Assembly: GCA_963931865.1 (NCBI GenBank)
Contig: OZ007513.1
Span: forward strand, 310,001-374,000
Source of the DNA: Axinella damicornis
Taxonomy: Eukaryota > Porifera > Demospongiae > Axinellida > Axinellidae
DNA: 64,000 nt
Direction: 5' to 3'
Shown in pieces: positions 42,389-53,926 of the stretch. The notes beneath the pieces were generated by a model. The model did not search any database. It saw nothing but the letters and a program-made list of their open reading frames with translations, and had not been told where the DNA came from. The stretch's first letter is position 1; each line of letters starts with the position of its first letter. The position numbers and the translations under genes are program-made.

Positions 42389-43413
42389 TAACGTAGTGTA
42401 ACTCATTGCAAATTTGTATTGAGTTTGGAGAATGCCTCAAAGATTTGGCCAATGTCAACAAGACAAAATTGATTGTCACTTCACAGTGCAACAGTAATTT
42501 TGCTAGATGCTCTACCCAATTGCATTAAGTGATGCCAAGGTATTCTGCTCTAAGTGTGCACTGTCTAGTGTATGTTAACTCATGCTGGGTATACTGTATT
42601 ATAGCTACCGACATTAGCTACTGCAGTAAATTCTCCACCTAGTAGTTAATATTACAATATTAACGTTGGGAGTATTAGTTATAGTTCAACTTGGGCAAAG
42701 AGCTAGACTAGTTTCTAGCCTCGTTCCCAGGCTCCGCCCACCTTTTTGTTGCTTGCAACAAGCGACTAAAATCTGGGCGAGGGCTGGGAATGAGATCTCA
42801 AAAATTAATGGTTACTAATTAAAGCATTTTTAGTTTTGCTTAGCCACCTTTGCCATCATACAGGCATTGTGTCCTCATGGGACGGGCACATTGTGTCCTC
42901 ATGGGACGGGCACATTGTGTCCTCATGGGATGGGCACATTGTGTCCCCATGGGATGGGCACATCTAGATAGTGTGAGCACCATATAATAGCTCTATGTTG
43001 ATGAACTGCACTACTAGTAGTATTGCTGTACCACAATGCCCATGTTTATACTCCATGTCATACTCATGAGGTGAGAAGTGGTCACATGTAAGATGGTCAG
43101 AAACAACACATAGTCCAAAGGACTAATCTGCATCAATGCACGTGCAAATTGATATAACCAGTAAGTGCTTTGGGCGTGTCATCTCTCTACAGTTGCTGCT
43201 ACTCATAGCTACGATATATAGCTATACAAGCACAAGCAACTTAGCTAATAAAGACAAGGTGAGTGATTATGAGTTAATTTACAGCCACTTCCATGCAGCC
43301 CAGCTCCACAGTCCGTACATACATACATACATACAGGTGTAGCCACTAGTGTAGCTATACAATCAATGGAAGAAGTAACATATTCCTGATCTCACTTCGA
43401 CAGGCAGTGGAGG
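42389..43413. repeat. Intergenic region with a hairpin and tandem repeat
   Basis: A TAGCCTCGTTCCCAGGC hairpin lies at 42716-42796, and about four copies of a 24-bp unit (CATTGTGTCCTCATGGGACGGG) at about 42864-42963. No gene was seen. A pyrimidine-AG site just before 43404 could end a 5' untranslated intron of the next gene. Confidence 0.6.
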
Positions 43414-44535
43414 ATGTCAATCCCCCTACAGAATATATCTGGAAACCCAAACTGCTCTGGGTTAACTTCTGAGGAGGTCACAGCAGTCACTCTCTCAGGA
43501 AGCATAATTGCAGCCTCTTTTAGCATCAGCTGGCTTCTAGTGCTTGTAGCACTTCTGGTATGTGTGAAATGTTACTACCGGAGAATATGGGGAACAACTG
43601 TAAGACGCCTTGTGATTGGACTCACTATGTACACTGCGGTTTATGAGTTCACTCTCTCACTGCAACTTGTACATACTTTTCATCCAGAATGGGATAGATT
43701 CTGTGAAGCTCAGGGATTCGTGTTTCAGTACTTCGGCTCTGTCGAGCTGCTTTTCATAGCGACTGTGTGTCTTGTCCTGTTTTTTGAAGCATTAAAGGTA
43801 ATTACCTCTTCAAGACTAGTCGAGTATTATGAGAAAGCTAAAGAGAGTACGTCCATATGCTGTGGCTGGAGGATCAAGAAACTAGAGGTTATAATTTACG
43901 CTTCATTATTTGGTCTTCCAATCATTTTTGACTTGATACCTTTCACTACCAACTCCTACGGTACCTTTGGGCCGTGGTGTTGGATCCACAACATTGGGAA
44001 TGACTGCTCGCCACACGGAGCAGGCTTGTGGGAGCAGGCGTGGCTACTGATGATCCCTTTTGGAGTCGTAATTCTCTTAGCACTTGTACTCTTTACTACA
44101 TTGATGTGCTTAGTGTATGGAATGAAGAGCCCCAGAATCGCACTGATAGAAGTAGTCATCATTGTCTCAGTGTTTGTCTTGGCTGTGGGGCTCATCACAT
44201 GGTGCCCTCTGGTGATATACAAACGCTCTTCTTTCATCGTTTGGATGCTTGTTGCCATATCAACCCCCTCCGCTGCTGCTTTGGTTCCACTCGTTCTGCT
44301 CATCGGAATCCACTTACCGATCTCCTCTATACTCTCCCATGCACACTGCAAGCATCAAGTACCAATACATGGTGAAGGTAATTTGCAAGCTACTCTACAC
44401 GTGAGTAGTGAAGGCATAAATTTAAAACAACCCAGTCACACAACTTGGAACCCACTGCACAGCTCCAATGAACCCTCAGAGATTGTCCCAATGGTCAGAG
44501 GCCACCAGCATCAGCAGTATGGAAGCAGTGCTTAG
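43414..44535 (+). CDS. Seven-transmembrane receptor 2, intronless
   Basis: 373 aa. N-terminus NPNCSGLTSEEVTAVTLSG, then seven helices. FCEAQGFVFQYFGSVELLF marks helix 3, CCGWRIKKLEV follows helix 4's cytoplasmic entry, and FTTNSYGTFGPWCWI is the extracellular loop 2 signature. The tail contains QPSHTTWNPLHSSNEPSEIV and QQYGSSA. The 3' part of this tail was copied to 45.34-45.43 kb. No frameshift or stop. Confidence 0.87.
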   Translation: MSIPLQNISGNPNCSGLTSEEVTAVTLSGSIIAASFSISWLLVLVALLVCVKCYYRRIWGTTVRRLVIGLTMYTAVYEFTLSLQLVHTFHPEWDRFCEAQGFVFQYFGSVELLFIATVCLVLFFEALKVITSSRLVEYYEKAKESTSICCGWRIKKLEVIIYASLFGLPIIFDLIPFTTNSYGTFGPWCWIHNIGNDCSPHGAGLWEQAWLLMIPFGVVILLALVLFTTLMCLVYGMKSPRIALIEVVIIVSVFVLAVGLITWCPLVIYKRSSFIVWMLVAISTPSAAALVPLVLLIGIHLPISSILSHAHCKHQVPIHGEGNLQATLHVSSEGINLKQPSHTTWNPLHSSNEPSEIVPMVRGHQHQQYGSSA

Positions 44536-44879
44536 TGAACCGACCCAATGCGTCCATACACTGGACAAATCATCATGACATGTTTCTCCCGGTCACAGAT
44601 CATCATCCAGCTTCAGTTTGTGTGCCGACTTGGAAAATGTACATGTGTGCATGTAAGCATAAGCATGTATTGTGTTTAGAATTGTAGTTAGCTAGCTATA
44701 TACCGGTAGCTGCTCAAACCAAAGACAAAAGTGGGAAGATGATATTTTCCTCAATCTCCCGGCCAGACTCCTGAAGGCTAGCTGCAAATCTTGAGTGATT
44801 CATCGGAATTCTTAGTTTTCATGTTAGCTAGAAACAACAACTGTAGTTTCAATGACGGATCGAGTGAAACTGAGATTGT

Positions 44880-45551
44880 AGCTACGCCCTGCCGACGTCC
44901 CTGACCCCTCACGTGATCCACCAGAGGGTAGTGTCTGGCATTATTCGTGCCAGAGCAGAAATGTCCCTACTCGAGGAGGCAGAACACAAGTGCAGCTTAC
45001 ATCTCCTCTCCCAGATGGATCCACGCTCAGGTAGCCCATCCACCCTCTGGACTATTACCCACCAAGGACCTGCTACACCTCACAGCCAGGAACAACTTCG
45101 TCTCGTTCTTGGCTGCCATGGGCTCGAGTCTGATGCTGCCCGCTTCCGGAAGAGCTTGAAGTTGGCTCCTCCACCTGCAGGCTCTGTGCGCAGGGGATCG
45201 AGGATCCCACCCACTTCTTGGCTACATGCCCCGCCCTTGAACGGAGACAAAAAGAGCTGCTATATAAAACAAGATCTGATCCCCGCGCTAGACTCCCTCG
45301 TCCACGATCCGGAATGTGACCCGACGGCCTTCACAATACATGGTGAAGGTAATTTGCAAGCTACTCTACATGTGAGTAGTGAAGGCATAAAACAACCCAG
45401 TCACACAACTTGGAACCCACTGCACAGCTCCAACGAACACTGCCTGCTCGGAATACCCCTAACTTTGTCCGCAACCTGGCGGTACTCTCCCGAATTGAAG
45501 CGGAGGCAACAAAGAAAGAAAGAAAGAAAGATCCACAACGTAGCTACATGA
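44880..45551 (+). mobile_element. Non-LTR retroelement 3' fragment containing a copy of the receptor 2 tail
   Basis: At 45176-45280 one frame reads CRLCAQGIEDPTHFLATCPA followed by LERRQKELLYKTRSD, the CxxC...H....C zinc motif at the C-terminus of many non-LTR reverse transcriptases. At about 45460-45545 another frame reads NFVRNLAVLSRIEAEATKKE, which looks like the end of the same protein. Between them, 45337-45433 is a near-identical copy of 44363-44470 (GEGNLQATLHVSSEG, QPSHTTWNPLHSSN) with a 6-bp deletion. The element is frame-broken and has no promoter or RT core here. Confidence 0.72.
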
Positions 45552-45582
45552 GCTGAGCTTGTAGTCTCGCGCGCCCCCACGG

Positions 45583-46374
45583 ATACCGGTGTGAATGACT
45601 CCCGTCGTACGTGACTCCCGGTCACTGCTGCCTAGGTGTCAGTGACTCCCGGTCACTCACGCCTAGGCGTGAGTGACTCCCCGAACATTGATGCCTAGGT
45701 GTGAGTGACTCCCCCCTGACGGCAATGACTCCCAGGGGTCACTCGTGCCTAGGCGGCAATGTTCGGGGAATCACTTACGCCTAGGTGTGATTGACTCCTG
45801 CGCGTATGGAGAGCATAATATTCATGACTTGGAGAAAAAGATAACACTGGAGGTAAAATAATTATTATAACTTTCAGAGATATAATAAACAGGGATAATA
45901 CAAGTATGCAAAAAAATTATACCCGGTAGTTGACATATCAAATACAGAATGCATGCAGTTCTAATACAGTAAACGCTGTCTTTTGGCTGCAGGAAATTTG
46001 GTCTGATGTGATCTTTTCCAACGTCTTGTCTCTCCCAAGATGACTCCCTAAAGCAAACATAAACAGGTTATAATTATTGGCAAGGGAAACGCTGACAGTC
46101 TTGGTATGATTAAAGTGAACAGCGCTAGCTACATATTATAGCTACATTAATAGCGTACCTGCAACTCCAGAATGGCATGACTCAAGAATACGAGTTTTTT
46201 CCTCCTCTGATCTTCCCCCGCAGTAGATAATCCTCCACAACACTCAGCTCTGTCCGAAACTCCTTCATACCCGAATAATGACACCGCATGATGGCGCATC
46301 AGCTTTTGTAGCGCCGTAGCATCAGCATTCGGTATACGGTCGTACCGTACCGTGAAGGGGAGTCATTCCCGCCA

Positions 46375-46408
<34 letters not shown>

Positions 46409-46485
46409 CACTTCCGCCTTAGGCGCCAATGACCGGGGAGTCACTCACGCCGGGGAGTCACTCACGCCTCTGACACCGGAACGCC
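45583..46485. mobile_element. Inverted-repeat element with GTGAGTGACTCCCC termini, about 0.9 kb
   Basis: Both ends are built from repeated GTGAGTGACTCCCCG / CGGGGAGTCACTCACGCC and CCTAGGCG palindromic motifs. The left end begins near ACCGGTGTGAATGACTCCC and the right end closes GGGGAGTCACTCACGCCTCTGACACCGG. A G run of more than 30 bases lies at about 46376-46408. On the minus strand about 46245-46300 a short frame (MKEFRTELSVVEDYLLRG) faintly resembles Ty3/gypsy-type polyproteins. Non-autonomous. Confidence 0.65.
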
Positions 46486-46983
46486 CTTTCGTCGCAGCTG
46501 ATGTTTCGCAAGCCGCCTGCCGGACCAATATAGCCACTTCGTTCACGTTTGGGGGGTTAGTGGACGTCGCTGACTATGAAGGTAGGGCTACGCTAGTACA
46601 GAAAGGACTCGGCGCTTACCTTAATTTAATCCTGGATTCCACGCCTGTTGCCGCACGAACTCGATCTAGAATCCAATATCCGAATGTCAGACATAATATA
46701 AACATTGTACAACTAGGGCTCACTTTATATTAGCTAAATGCTATTGCGCATGCGTGTCCTTTGCCTTCAAAGCAAGAATTTTCATAGGAAAAAAAAAAAA
46801 AATCAGGGCTTCAATACGCTGGACACGCCTCTGTGACAAGAAGTGTAACTCAAATCACCAGACGTCTGGGCACGAGACTGCTGAGCTTGCAACTACATTC
46901 TACAAGTGACACTGGACGAGTACTAGCTATCCCTGGAGGAGGCAACAAAAGCCTAGCTAATTTCTCGCGGGCCGGACTCTCTT

Positions 46984-48160
46984 ATGGCCGGGTCATCACC
47001 AGTAGCACTCCCTTTCAAGAACTGTTCGGGACAGTTTACCGATGAGCACTGAGTTCGCAGCAGTTGCTCTTGCGAGGGGCATCACGGCTGCAGTTTGCTG
47101 TGTCGTTATGTTCACCGTATTTGTGGTACTCACGGGACTCGCAAAGTATTACTACCACCGAATATGTGGAACTCTTCTAAAGCGACTTACTTTTGGATTC
47201 ATTGCATCTACTGTCCCTTACCAGATCGTTGTTGCTGTGAACTTCATACATGATTATCACCCGGATGAGAAATTCTGCGAAGCAGATGGCTTTCTTTTCC
47301 AGTATTTGGCTACAGTTGGACTACTTTTCACTGTGGGAATAAGCCTTGTTCTATTCTTCAAAGTGTGGGAGGTGGCTAATCCTTGGAAGCCGGCAGTTGT
47401 GGAATCATTGAATCTTAAGAAGAATGCCACATTTACATGCTTTCGATGGAAGATCAATAAACTAGAAGTTGCTGCATTCATTTCAATATTTGGCCTTCCG
47501 CTTCTTTTAAATTGGATACCTTTCGTTACCAATTCTTATGGCTCGACAAGGGGACCAGTTTGCTGGATATACAGTCTCAATAGTGATTGCTCCACAAATG
47601 AAGCGGGATTGTGGGAACAGGTATGGCTGTGGAATGCCCCCTACGGACTTGTAGCTCTTCTGACTATTTTACTGTTTGTGGCGTCATTTTGCCTGCTGAA
47701 GCGTGGGCTCAGGAATGCAAAATTTCAAAAGCTGATTGAAGTAGGATTTGTCGACTCTCTTATCACCCTGGCAGTCCTGTCCCTGTCATTTGTCTTGGAG
47801 ACTACAAGTGGCTACTACTTCTCTTTCCAGACCCAATATGGCTTTTGGGGGGCTTATTGGTTGTACCTCCAGGACCCACTCAACAGTACCATCATTCCTC
47901 TTATGCTACTGTTTGCCATCCATTTGCCCGTCTCTTCTACGATTGCCCGCACATGTTGCAAGTATCGGAGACAACATAATTTAATACATGTACGTGCTCG
48001 GACAGAGTTTGATCAAGCAACTTTCAATGACAGTGAGTGGATACAGCAACCCAGTCATACTACTTGGAACTCGCCTCACAGTTCCAATGAGGATTCCGAA
48101 ATCATACCTTTTGCCAAAGACCAGCAGCGACAGGAGTACGGAAACGTAAACTATATATAG
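46984..48160 (+). CDS. Seven-transmembrane receptor 3, frameshift in the N-terminal segment
   Basis: The main frame runs 47042-48160 (372 aa from ATG 47042) and contains all seven helices, FCEADGFLFQYLATVGLLF, FRWKINKLEV, NSYGSTRGPVCWI and the tail QPSHTTWNSPHSSNEDSEII. The paralogous N-terminal segment is encoded just upstream in another frame: ATG 46984, MAGSSPVALPFKNCSGQFTDE, stop at 47050. One extra base near 47047-47051 separates the two. Translation from 47042 would give a receptor lacking the glycosylated N-terminus. The cAMP-receptor-like family assignment is inferred. Confidence 0.78.
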
Positions 48161-48479
48161 TCTCCGGCTTATGTATCTGGATTTGCATCTCTGGTTTATT
48201 GTTTCCTTTAGCATAAATGTTTTGCATGTAAACAATGGACACAAAATACCATGATGTTAATACAAGTGTGCGCGTGCCCGGAGGCCTATAAATTAAGGAT
48301 GCAAGGTTAGTTCCAGAGAGAGGCAATATATTCTGGGCCAGGAGCGAATATATTGCATGTGAGGCACAAATGAATTAAACTGGAGCATGTATGAGGACAA
48401 TGTGAGCGAGTGATTATGTTAGAAGTTTGAGGTACACAACTATCGTCCGGAAAGTTACACTCCACGCAAATCCGGGTGA

Positions 48480-48690
48480 AGTCTCCGCTGCTGAAGATCT
48501 GGCTGACATGCTCTATCAAGGAATTAACTTTGCTCATTTTGTATGGGCTCCAAACATGAGTGGTGTATTCCACGTTGGGACAAACTATTGAGAAGCACAT
48601 CTGAAATATGCTCTCTTGGGTGGAGAATTGGTAGAAAATGCGGTAGATAAGGCCTATAGGATCACTTGATCATGATAGCAGCAGACGAAG
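48480..48690 (-). pseudogene. Non-LTR reverse-transcriptase C-terminal remnant
   Basis: On the minus strand: IGLIYRIFYQFSTQESIFQM then FSIVCPNVEYTTHVWSPYKM and SLIEHVSQIFSS, matching the common RT motif slVrPhLEYasxVWsPy...lE.vQr.ft. It is short, ends in stops, and lacks the catalytic core. Confidence 0.65.
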
Positions 48691-49299
48691 GTATTAATAT
48701 GTGATGACTCTCTCAAATGGCCTACATCGGCTTGAAGAAAAATAGATCTTCCTTAATAATTATTGTGATGTGCATAAACTTGCATTTCTTAAAATTAATT
48801 GCAAGTAGTTTCTGCCAACCCAGTCAGCGATACCATCGATGTCTAGGACAGATCTGTCAGTAAGTATTTGTTTTAGAGAACACTTGATAGCTAATTGATT
48901 AAGAAAGTCAACTACTGGCCATGTATAAGTAATGGGCTTGGGAGGTTATACCCTTACAGGTTAACCTTTGCAATAGTTTATGCACTAGCCACTGTACAAG
49001 TGATTAACTCTCACATGATCTCTACGCTATGGAAACAGGAAACCATGCTGGTATAGTAGGTATTACAAAAACAAAATTGTAAGTGTCTGTTAGGATAGTT
49101 GCACGCAGAGGAGGGTCCATCACATGTCCATACAATCCTAATGGAGATCAAACTTTCGCTGCTGTACCCTGAGCTTTCATCATTGTCCTTGGATTCGCCA
49201 TGCATATGCACTGTAGTCCTGAGGTACAAGCGTAGGTACAGATAAACATGGTCTAAGCATAGGCAGTGCAAAGTTCAAACACGAAAGGAATGCAATCGC

Positions 49300-49391
49300 T
49301 AGCCTTGTTCCCAGGCTCTCCCACGCACGAACAAAAAAACATTCTGCACTGTAAGCGACGAAAAGCTGGACAGGGCCTGGGAATGAAGCTA
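49300..49391. repeat. Hairpin element (TAGCCTC family)
   Basis: TAGCCTTGTTCCCAGGCTC with GGGCCTGGGAATGAAGCTA. The interior pairs only partly. Confidence 0.75.
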
Positions 49392-50033
49392 TGCAATCAC
49401 GCAGTCTTCAAATTACACCAGTCCGGCTTCCTGCTGAACCTCCTCTGAGTTGCATGACCACCCTACCATTGCTAATTCAAAGTATGCAGTGGTTATTAGT
49501 GGACAGCTACTGAATATGATTCGCTCCACTGAATTGTTTTCAAGGGTGCATGTTACCCGATGCGCATGCAGGTAGCTAGAGTGATCGGTTTGTCTGTCCA
49601 TGTAACACACCAAAATCAGCAGTTTGAGCAGTATACATGAAGGCCTCCACTCGAGAGGCTGAGAAAAGCTGCGTAAAAGTCTTTGTTCCTAATTTATACA
49701 ACTTGACCGCACCATGTTTCTAACATTACTGCCATAACTTAACGATCTATAGATTATGGTATCTCGTTCTGCATGCTGGGATCTCAAGCAAATATCAGCT
49801 CCCATGCACTATGAGGTTGTGTTTTAGTACACTCATCTGTGGTCTAGCAAACTTCCCAGCCCTTGTCAGTCATTTCTGTGCTCCAGTGACGAGGTGGCTG
49901 CAAGTCATGAGGGGCATACTATTCTGGTGACATTTAAGGCAATTATCAAATAAAATACGCGTCCGGGGGATTGTCCCCTTCGAATAAGGTCGCAGTTCAT
50001 TGCATGTTATAAGCTGTGCATCTGAGACAAACA

Positions 50034-51163
50034 ATGGAGGCCAAGTCACTCCTCGTCAGAAACTTCTCCCAGAACTCGACTGATGAACAGCGTACAACAG
50101 ACGCTCAGATAGGCATCACTGCAGGCGTGTTGTGCATCCTGTGGCTTATAGTGCTGGCTGCCCAAGCAGTGTTTGCGAGGCGCTACAGCCAGAAGATATG
50201 TGGAACTGCTATAAACTGCTATTTGTTATTGGGCCCAGTGCATCGGCCATGCTGTACGCACTTGTCCTTACACTTCACCTTGTGCGCTATTATTACCCCG
50301 AACTGCAAAATTTCTGTAAAGCACAGGGCTTTCTGACGCACTACTTTGTGTCTGTACATGGTCTGTTCACAGTGTGCATATGCCTGATACTCTTTTATAA
50401 AGTATTAAAGGTAACTACCCCTTGGAAGTTCGGGTATTGTGAGGCTGCCAGACGAAGTGCTTTTACGTGCTGCAAGAGGAGGATCAATAAACTAGAAGCT
50501 GCTGTGTTTGTTGCAGTGTTCGCCCTCCCACTTCTCTTTGATTGGATACCTTTTACCACCGACTCTTACGGCACTTCTGGACACTTTTGCTGGTTCCATG
50601 TTAGAAACTGCTCTGCACTGACATGCACAGCAGGACTGTGGGAAGAGATATGGCTATCGTCAGCCCCTTTGGGATTGATAACAGTTCTGACATTTGTGCT
50701 TTTTACGGTGTCACTGTGTCTGTTTGGGTATGGAGTGAAGACTGCCAGAGTCGAAAAGCTATCATTGATTGAAGTAGGAATTACCCACTTAGTACTTCTC
50801 CTTGCCTTGCTAATCGTCGTACTTCTGTTGTCGCCTATTCACAGCTTCACTCTTCGGCGTTTTACTGTCGTAGCTGTCCCACTTGCATACATGCTGATCC
50901 CACTTACTCTACTGATTACCATCCATTTGCTGCCCCTCTCTTCCATGATTGTACATGTTTGCATGAAGTATCGGAAGCAAAATCATGCACACGGAGAATA
51001 CGATCAAGCGACTCTGCATAGGAGCAGTGACTGGAGTGGGATCCAGCAGCCCAGTCACACCACTTGGGACCCCCTTCACAGCTCCGTTGAAGTTTCTGAA
51101 GTCACATCCCTTGCCAGAGACAAGCAGCAACAGAACTATGGGAGTGGAACAATAAACTGTTGA
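50034..51163 (+). pseudogene. Seven-transmembrane receptor 4, frameshift after helix 1
   Basis: The first frame from ATG 50034 encodes NFSQNSTDEQ, helix 1 (AGVLCILWLIVLAAQAVF) and YSQKICGTAIN. The rest, from LLFVIGPSASAMLYALVLTL (helix 2) to the tail, is in another frame that ends at 51163. Comparison with paralogues (ICGTFIKQVALV) indicates loss of about 4 nt near 50212-50218. Downstream signatures are intact: FCKAQGFLTHYFVSVHGLF, DSYGTSGHFCWF, QPSHTTWDPLHSSVEVSEV. Without the first helix it could not be a normal receptor, so either it is a pseudogene or the assembly has an error. Confidence 0.8.
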
Positions 51164-51827
51164 ATCAGCTTTGTTAAAAGATGTGTTACCGGTGTTCGGT
51201 ATGCATAAAGTTGATCTTGTGTTGATACAGAACAGTGACTGTAACCTTGGCTACAGGTATCACAGCTGTTTCAACACTGCCCAAGAAAATTGGAAACAGC
51301 CTAGCTATAACATGACATTGTATACGTACATTGAACAAACCATAGATGGTCATACTAGCTAGTACTATATATACACAGATGAATATTACTACAACATACA
51401 ATAGCTCTGTTCAAAGTGTGCACAAGGCACTGAAGGGACGTGTCTTGGTCAAAGGGTGCAACTTGTAGGTTATCTGCCATTGTTTGCCATCAACAACAGC
51501 TGCAATTGTACGCCACCTCAACTTTAGACCTATGATCCAAAAGGTGAGCGAACATAATAGCTAGAATGACTGTTAGCTAGCTAGCTAGCTTGTAGTCTCA
51601 CATGACAGCAGATCATTTCAGCATCACATGTGGGGTATAAGTAACTGATTCATGCTAGGATTGGTTTGTGTGTGGTGACAAGGATAGGAGAGTGTATTGC
51701 ATGTGTTGTACAGCTTCTGAGGGAACAGGTATAGCTATAGCTGGAGTCATTAGCTGTATAGCTATACTATAGCTATGGGCTGTCACAGTTCAGCTGCATT
51801 TCTTCCTACAATTACTTGTATAGAAGG
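51164..51827. other. Intergenic region between receptors 4 and 5
   Basis: AT-rich with TAGC repeats (CTAGCTAGCTAGCTAG); no gene recognised. Confidence 0.45.
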
Positions 51828-52964
51828 ATGGAGACGGATCCATTTGTGTTATACAAGAACTGTTCCGGGTTTTCAGAGCAGCAGATCACAGTAGCTGCTC
51901 TGACAAGAGGAATCACTGCAGCCATTTGTGGCGCCATTATGTGCATAGTGCTTGTAGCGCTCACAGCACTTGCAGTATGTTACTACCAGAGAGTATGCGG
52001 AACTTTCATAAAGCAAGTCGCTCTTGTGCTCGCGGCGTCTAGCGCGGTGTATTTGCTTGTCCTTTCACTGAACCTTGTGCAGTATTTCCACCCACAAGTG
52101 CAACATTTCTGTGCAGCAAATGGATTTCTGATTCAGTACTTTGGATTTCTTCTGATTCTATTCGTACTGGGTATAATCTTGGTTGTGTTCTTCAAGATCT
52201 TAAAGGTGACCACCTTGAGCTCTTGGAAACTGGTCGATAAGTATTATGAAAAAGCCAAAGGGTGTACCTTCATGTGCCGAGGCCAGAGGATCAATAAACT
52301 TGTGGTTGTGTTTTATGCTTCAATATTTGTCCTCCCGCTCCTTCTTAACTGGATACCCTTCACTACCAATTCTTATGGTTCTTGGGGACCAAAGTGCGGA
52401 ATATTCCCTCACAAGTATAACTGTTCCACCAACAGTGAAGAGGAATGGGAGTTGGTGATATGGCTTAATATTGTCCCCTTCACATTTGTAGCTGTTCTGT
52501 CGCTTGGACTCTTCACAGCCTCACTGTGTCTGCTGGGATATGGAATCAAAAACGCCAGAAGTGAAAAGGTAGTGCTGGTAGAACTGGGAACTACTGAGTC
52601 TGTAATCTTCATAGTACTCTTTGTATTCAGGTACGTTCCCTTTCAAGTACGTATACTAGTTCAAAATTCTTTTATCATCTCAGTGGTTTATGATATCTCT
52701 ACCCCGCTCACCTTCACCGTCATCCCACTGGCACTACTACTAGCTATTCATTTACCCCTCTCTTCGATGCTTGGTCGTGCGCTTGGTAAGCGTCAAAGAA
52801 GTCACGGAGAGTGTGATCAAGCAACTCTGCACGAGAGCAGTGATTGGAGTATATTGCACCAACCCAGCCACACTACTTGGAACCCAATTCACAGCTCAGA
52901 TGGCAAGTCAGAAGACATGCCTCTTTTCAGCAATCACCAGAAAAAGGACTATGAAAGTAGCTAA
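51828..52964 (+). CDS. Seven-transmembrane receptor 5, intronless
   Basis: 378 aa from ATG 51828 (METDPFVLYKNCSGFSEQQ). Intact seven-helix body with FCAANGFLIQYFGFLLILF, CRGQRINKLVV and NSYGSWGPKCGI; the usual WCWI is KCGI here, but the cysteine is kept. The tail reads QATLHESSDWSILHQPSHTT, WNPIHSSDGKSEDMPL and DYESS. Cluster context as for its neighbours; the cAMP-receptor-like family assignment is inferred. Confidence 0.86.
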   Translation: METDPFVLYKNCSGFSEQQITVAALTRGITAAICGAIMCIVLVALTALAVCYYQRVCGTFIKQVALVLAASSAVYLLVLSLNLVQYFHPQVQHFCAANGFLIQYFGFLLILFVLGIILVVFFKILKVTTLSSWKLVDKYYEKAKGCTFMCRGQRINKLVVVFYASIFVLPLLLNWIPFTTNSYGSWGPKCGIFPHKYNCSTNSEEEWELVIWLNIVPFTFVAVLSLGLFTASLCLLGYGIKNARSEKVVLVELGTTESVIFIVLFVFRYVPFQVRILVQNSFIISVVYDISTPLTFTVIPLALLLAIHLPLSSMLGRALGKRQRSHGECDQATLHESSDWSILHQPSHTTWNPIHSSDGKSEDMPLFSNHQKKDYESS

Positions 52965-53270
52965 CGGTTGAACTGTAACCGAAAGTGGACTATGAATCAC
53001 CTTTGAAATGGAAGATGTGTTAGCTATAGCTAGCTACTGCCTCATAAAATCAGTGAAGTCAGTGAAGTTGATAGAGTCAACGTTAGCAGTGTTGTATGAC
53101 CTTACATTGATTGCTTTGTGCAAATCAACTGCATGCTGAATGATCTTGTGTATATTCTCAATCAAGAGTGCATGATGACATCATTGTATGATGACATCAT
53201 CATATGGGTATAGTTAGCTGCTCTGATTCAGAGCTTTGATCAATTGATGTTGCATGGTTTGGTTGTAGCC

Positions 53271-53308
53271 TAGCCTCGTTCCCAGGCCGCGTCCTGGGAA
53301 TGAGGCTA
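53271..53308. repeat. Minimal palindromic element
   Basis: TAGCCTCGTTCCCAGGCCGCG directly followed by TCCTGGGAATGAGGCTA. It is almost only the two termini, the shortest member in the window. Confidence 0.85.
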
Positions 53309-53429
53309 GTTGTAGCATAGCATGCTGGCACTGATTCACAAGGATTTCTCCAGCTCAGTTGCCTGATCTTCAAGTTCAAGAAATTGTGAGTCACTAGGCA
53401 GTTTGTTGGCTCCACCCCTTTTGAAATTT

Positions 53430-53815
53430 CAGGTGGCCTTAATAATTATCAGTGAGTGAAATCGGAAATTGCAGGTGGCCTCATCAATGAGTGAAATTGT
53501 AAATTGCAGGTGGCTTTATCAAAGAGTGACATTTGAAACTGCAGGTTGTCTTATCAATGAGTGAAAATTGGAAATTGCAGGTGATTGAGTGAGTGAAATT
53601 TGAAATTGCAGGTGGTCTTATCAATGAGTGAAAATTTGAAATATTGCAGGTGGTCTTATCGATGAGTGAAATTGGAATTGCAGGTGGCCTTATCAATGAG
53701 TGAAATTTGAAATGCAGGTGGTCTTATCAATGAGTGAAAATTTGAAATATTGCAGGTGGTCTTATCGATGAGTGAAATTGGAATTGCAGGTGGCCTTATC
53801 AATGAGTTGGTTTAA
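53430..53815. repeat. Minisatellite of about 34-bp units
   Basis: About ten copies of a unit around TTATCAATGAGTGAAATTGG plus AAATTGCAGGTGG. One pair of adjacent units is itself duplicated (53640 on and 53745 on). Confidence 0.88.
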
Positions 53816-53926
53816 TTATGCAAGGCAACAAACAGTATAATTTTATACGGCAAGGGTTAGAGTTAGGGTTAGGCATAAATCTATCAGGAAATAGAACAGG
53901 CAAGAAGGCCTATATACAGCAGACAT

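Larger units (their letters stand above)
48161..50033. other. Intergenic region with an RT remnant and a hairpin
   Basis: Apart from the reverse-transcriptase scrap and the hairpin listed separately, no feature was recognised. Confidence 0.5.

Noticed and set aside
44913..45551. 212-codon frame as a gene
   Set aside because: It mixes an off-frame reading of a retroelement with a copied receptor tail and starts from a non-ATG codon.
51580..51600. CTAGCTAGCTAGCTAG repeats as a regulatory site
   Set aside because: Short self-complementary simple sequence that recurs widely in the AT-rich spacers, with no gene-specific placement.
53862..53880. Telomere-like GGGTTAGAGTTAGGGTTAGG
   Set aside because: Only two to three units, inside ordinary sequence; no evidence of a chromosome end or fusion.
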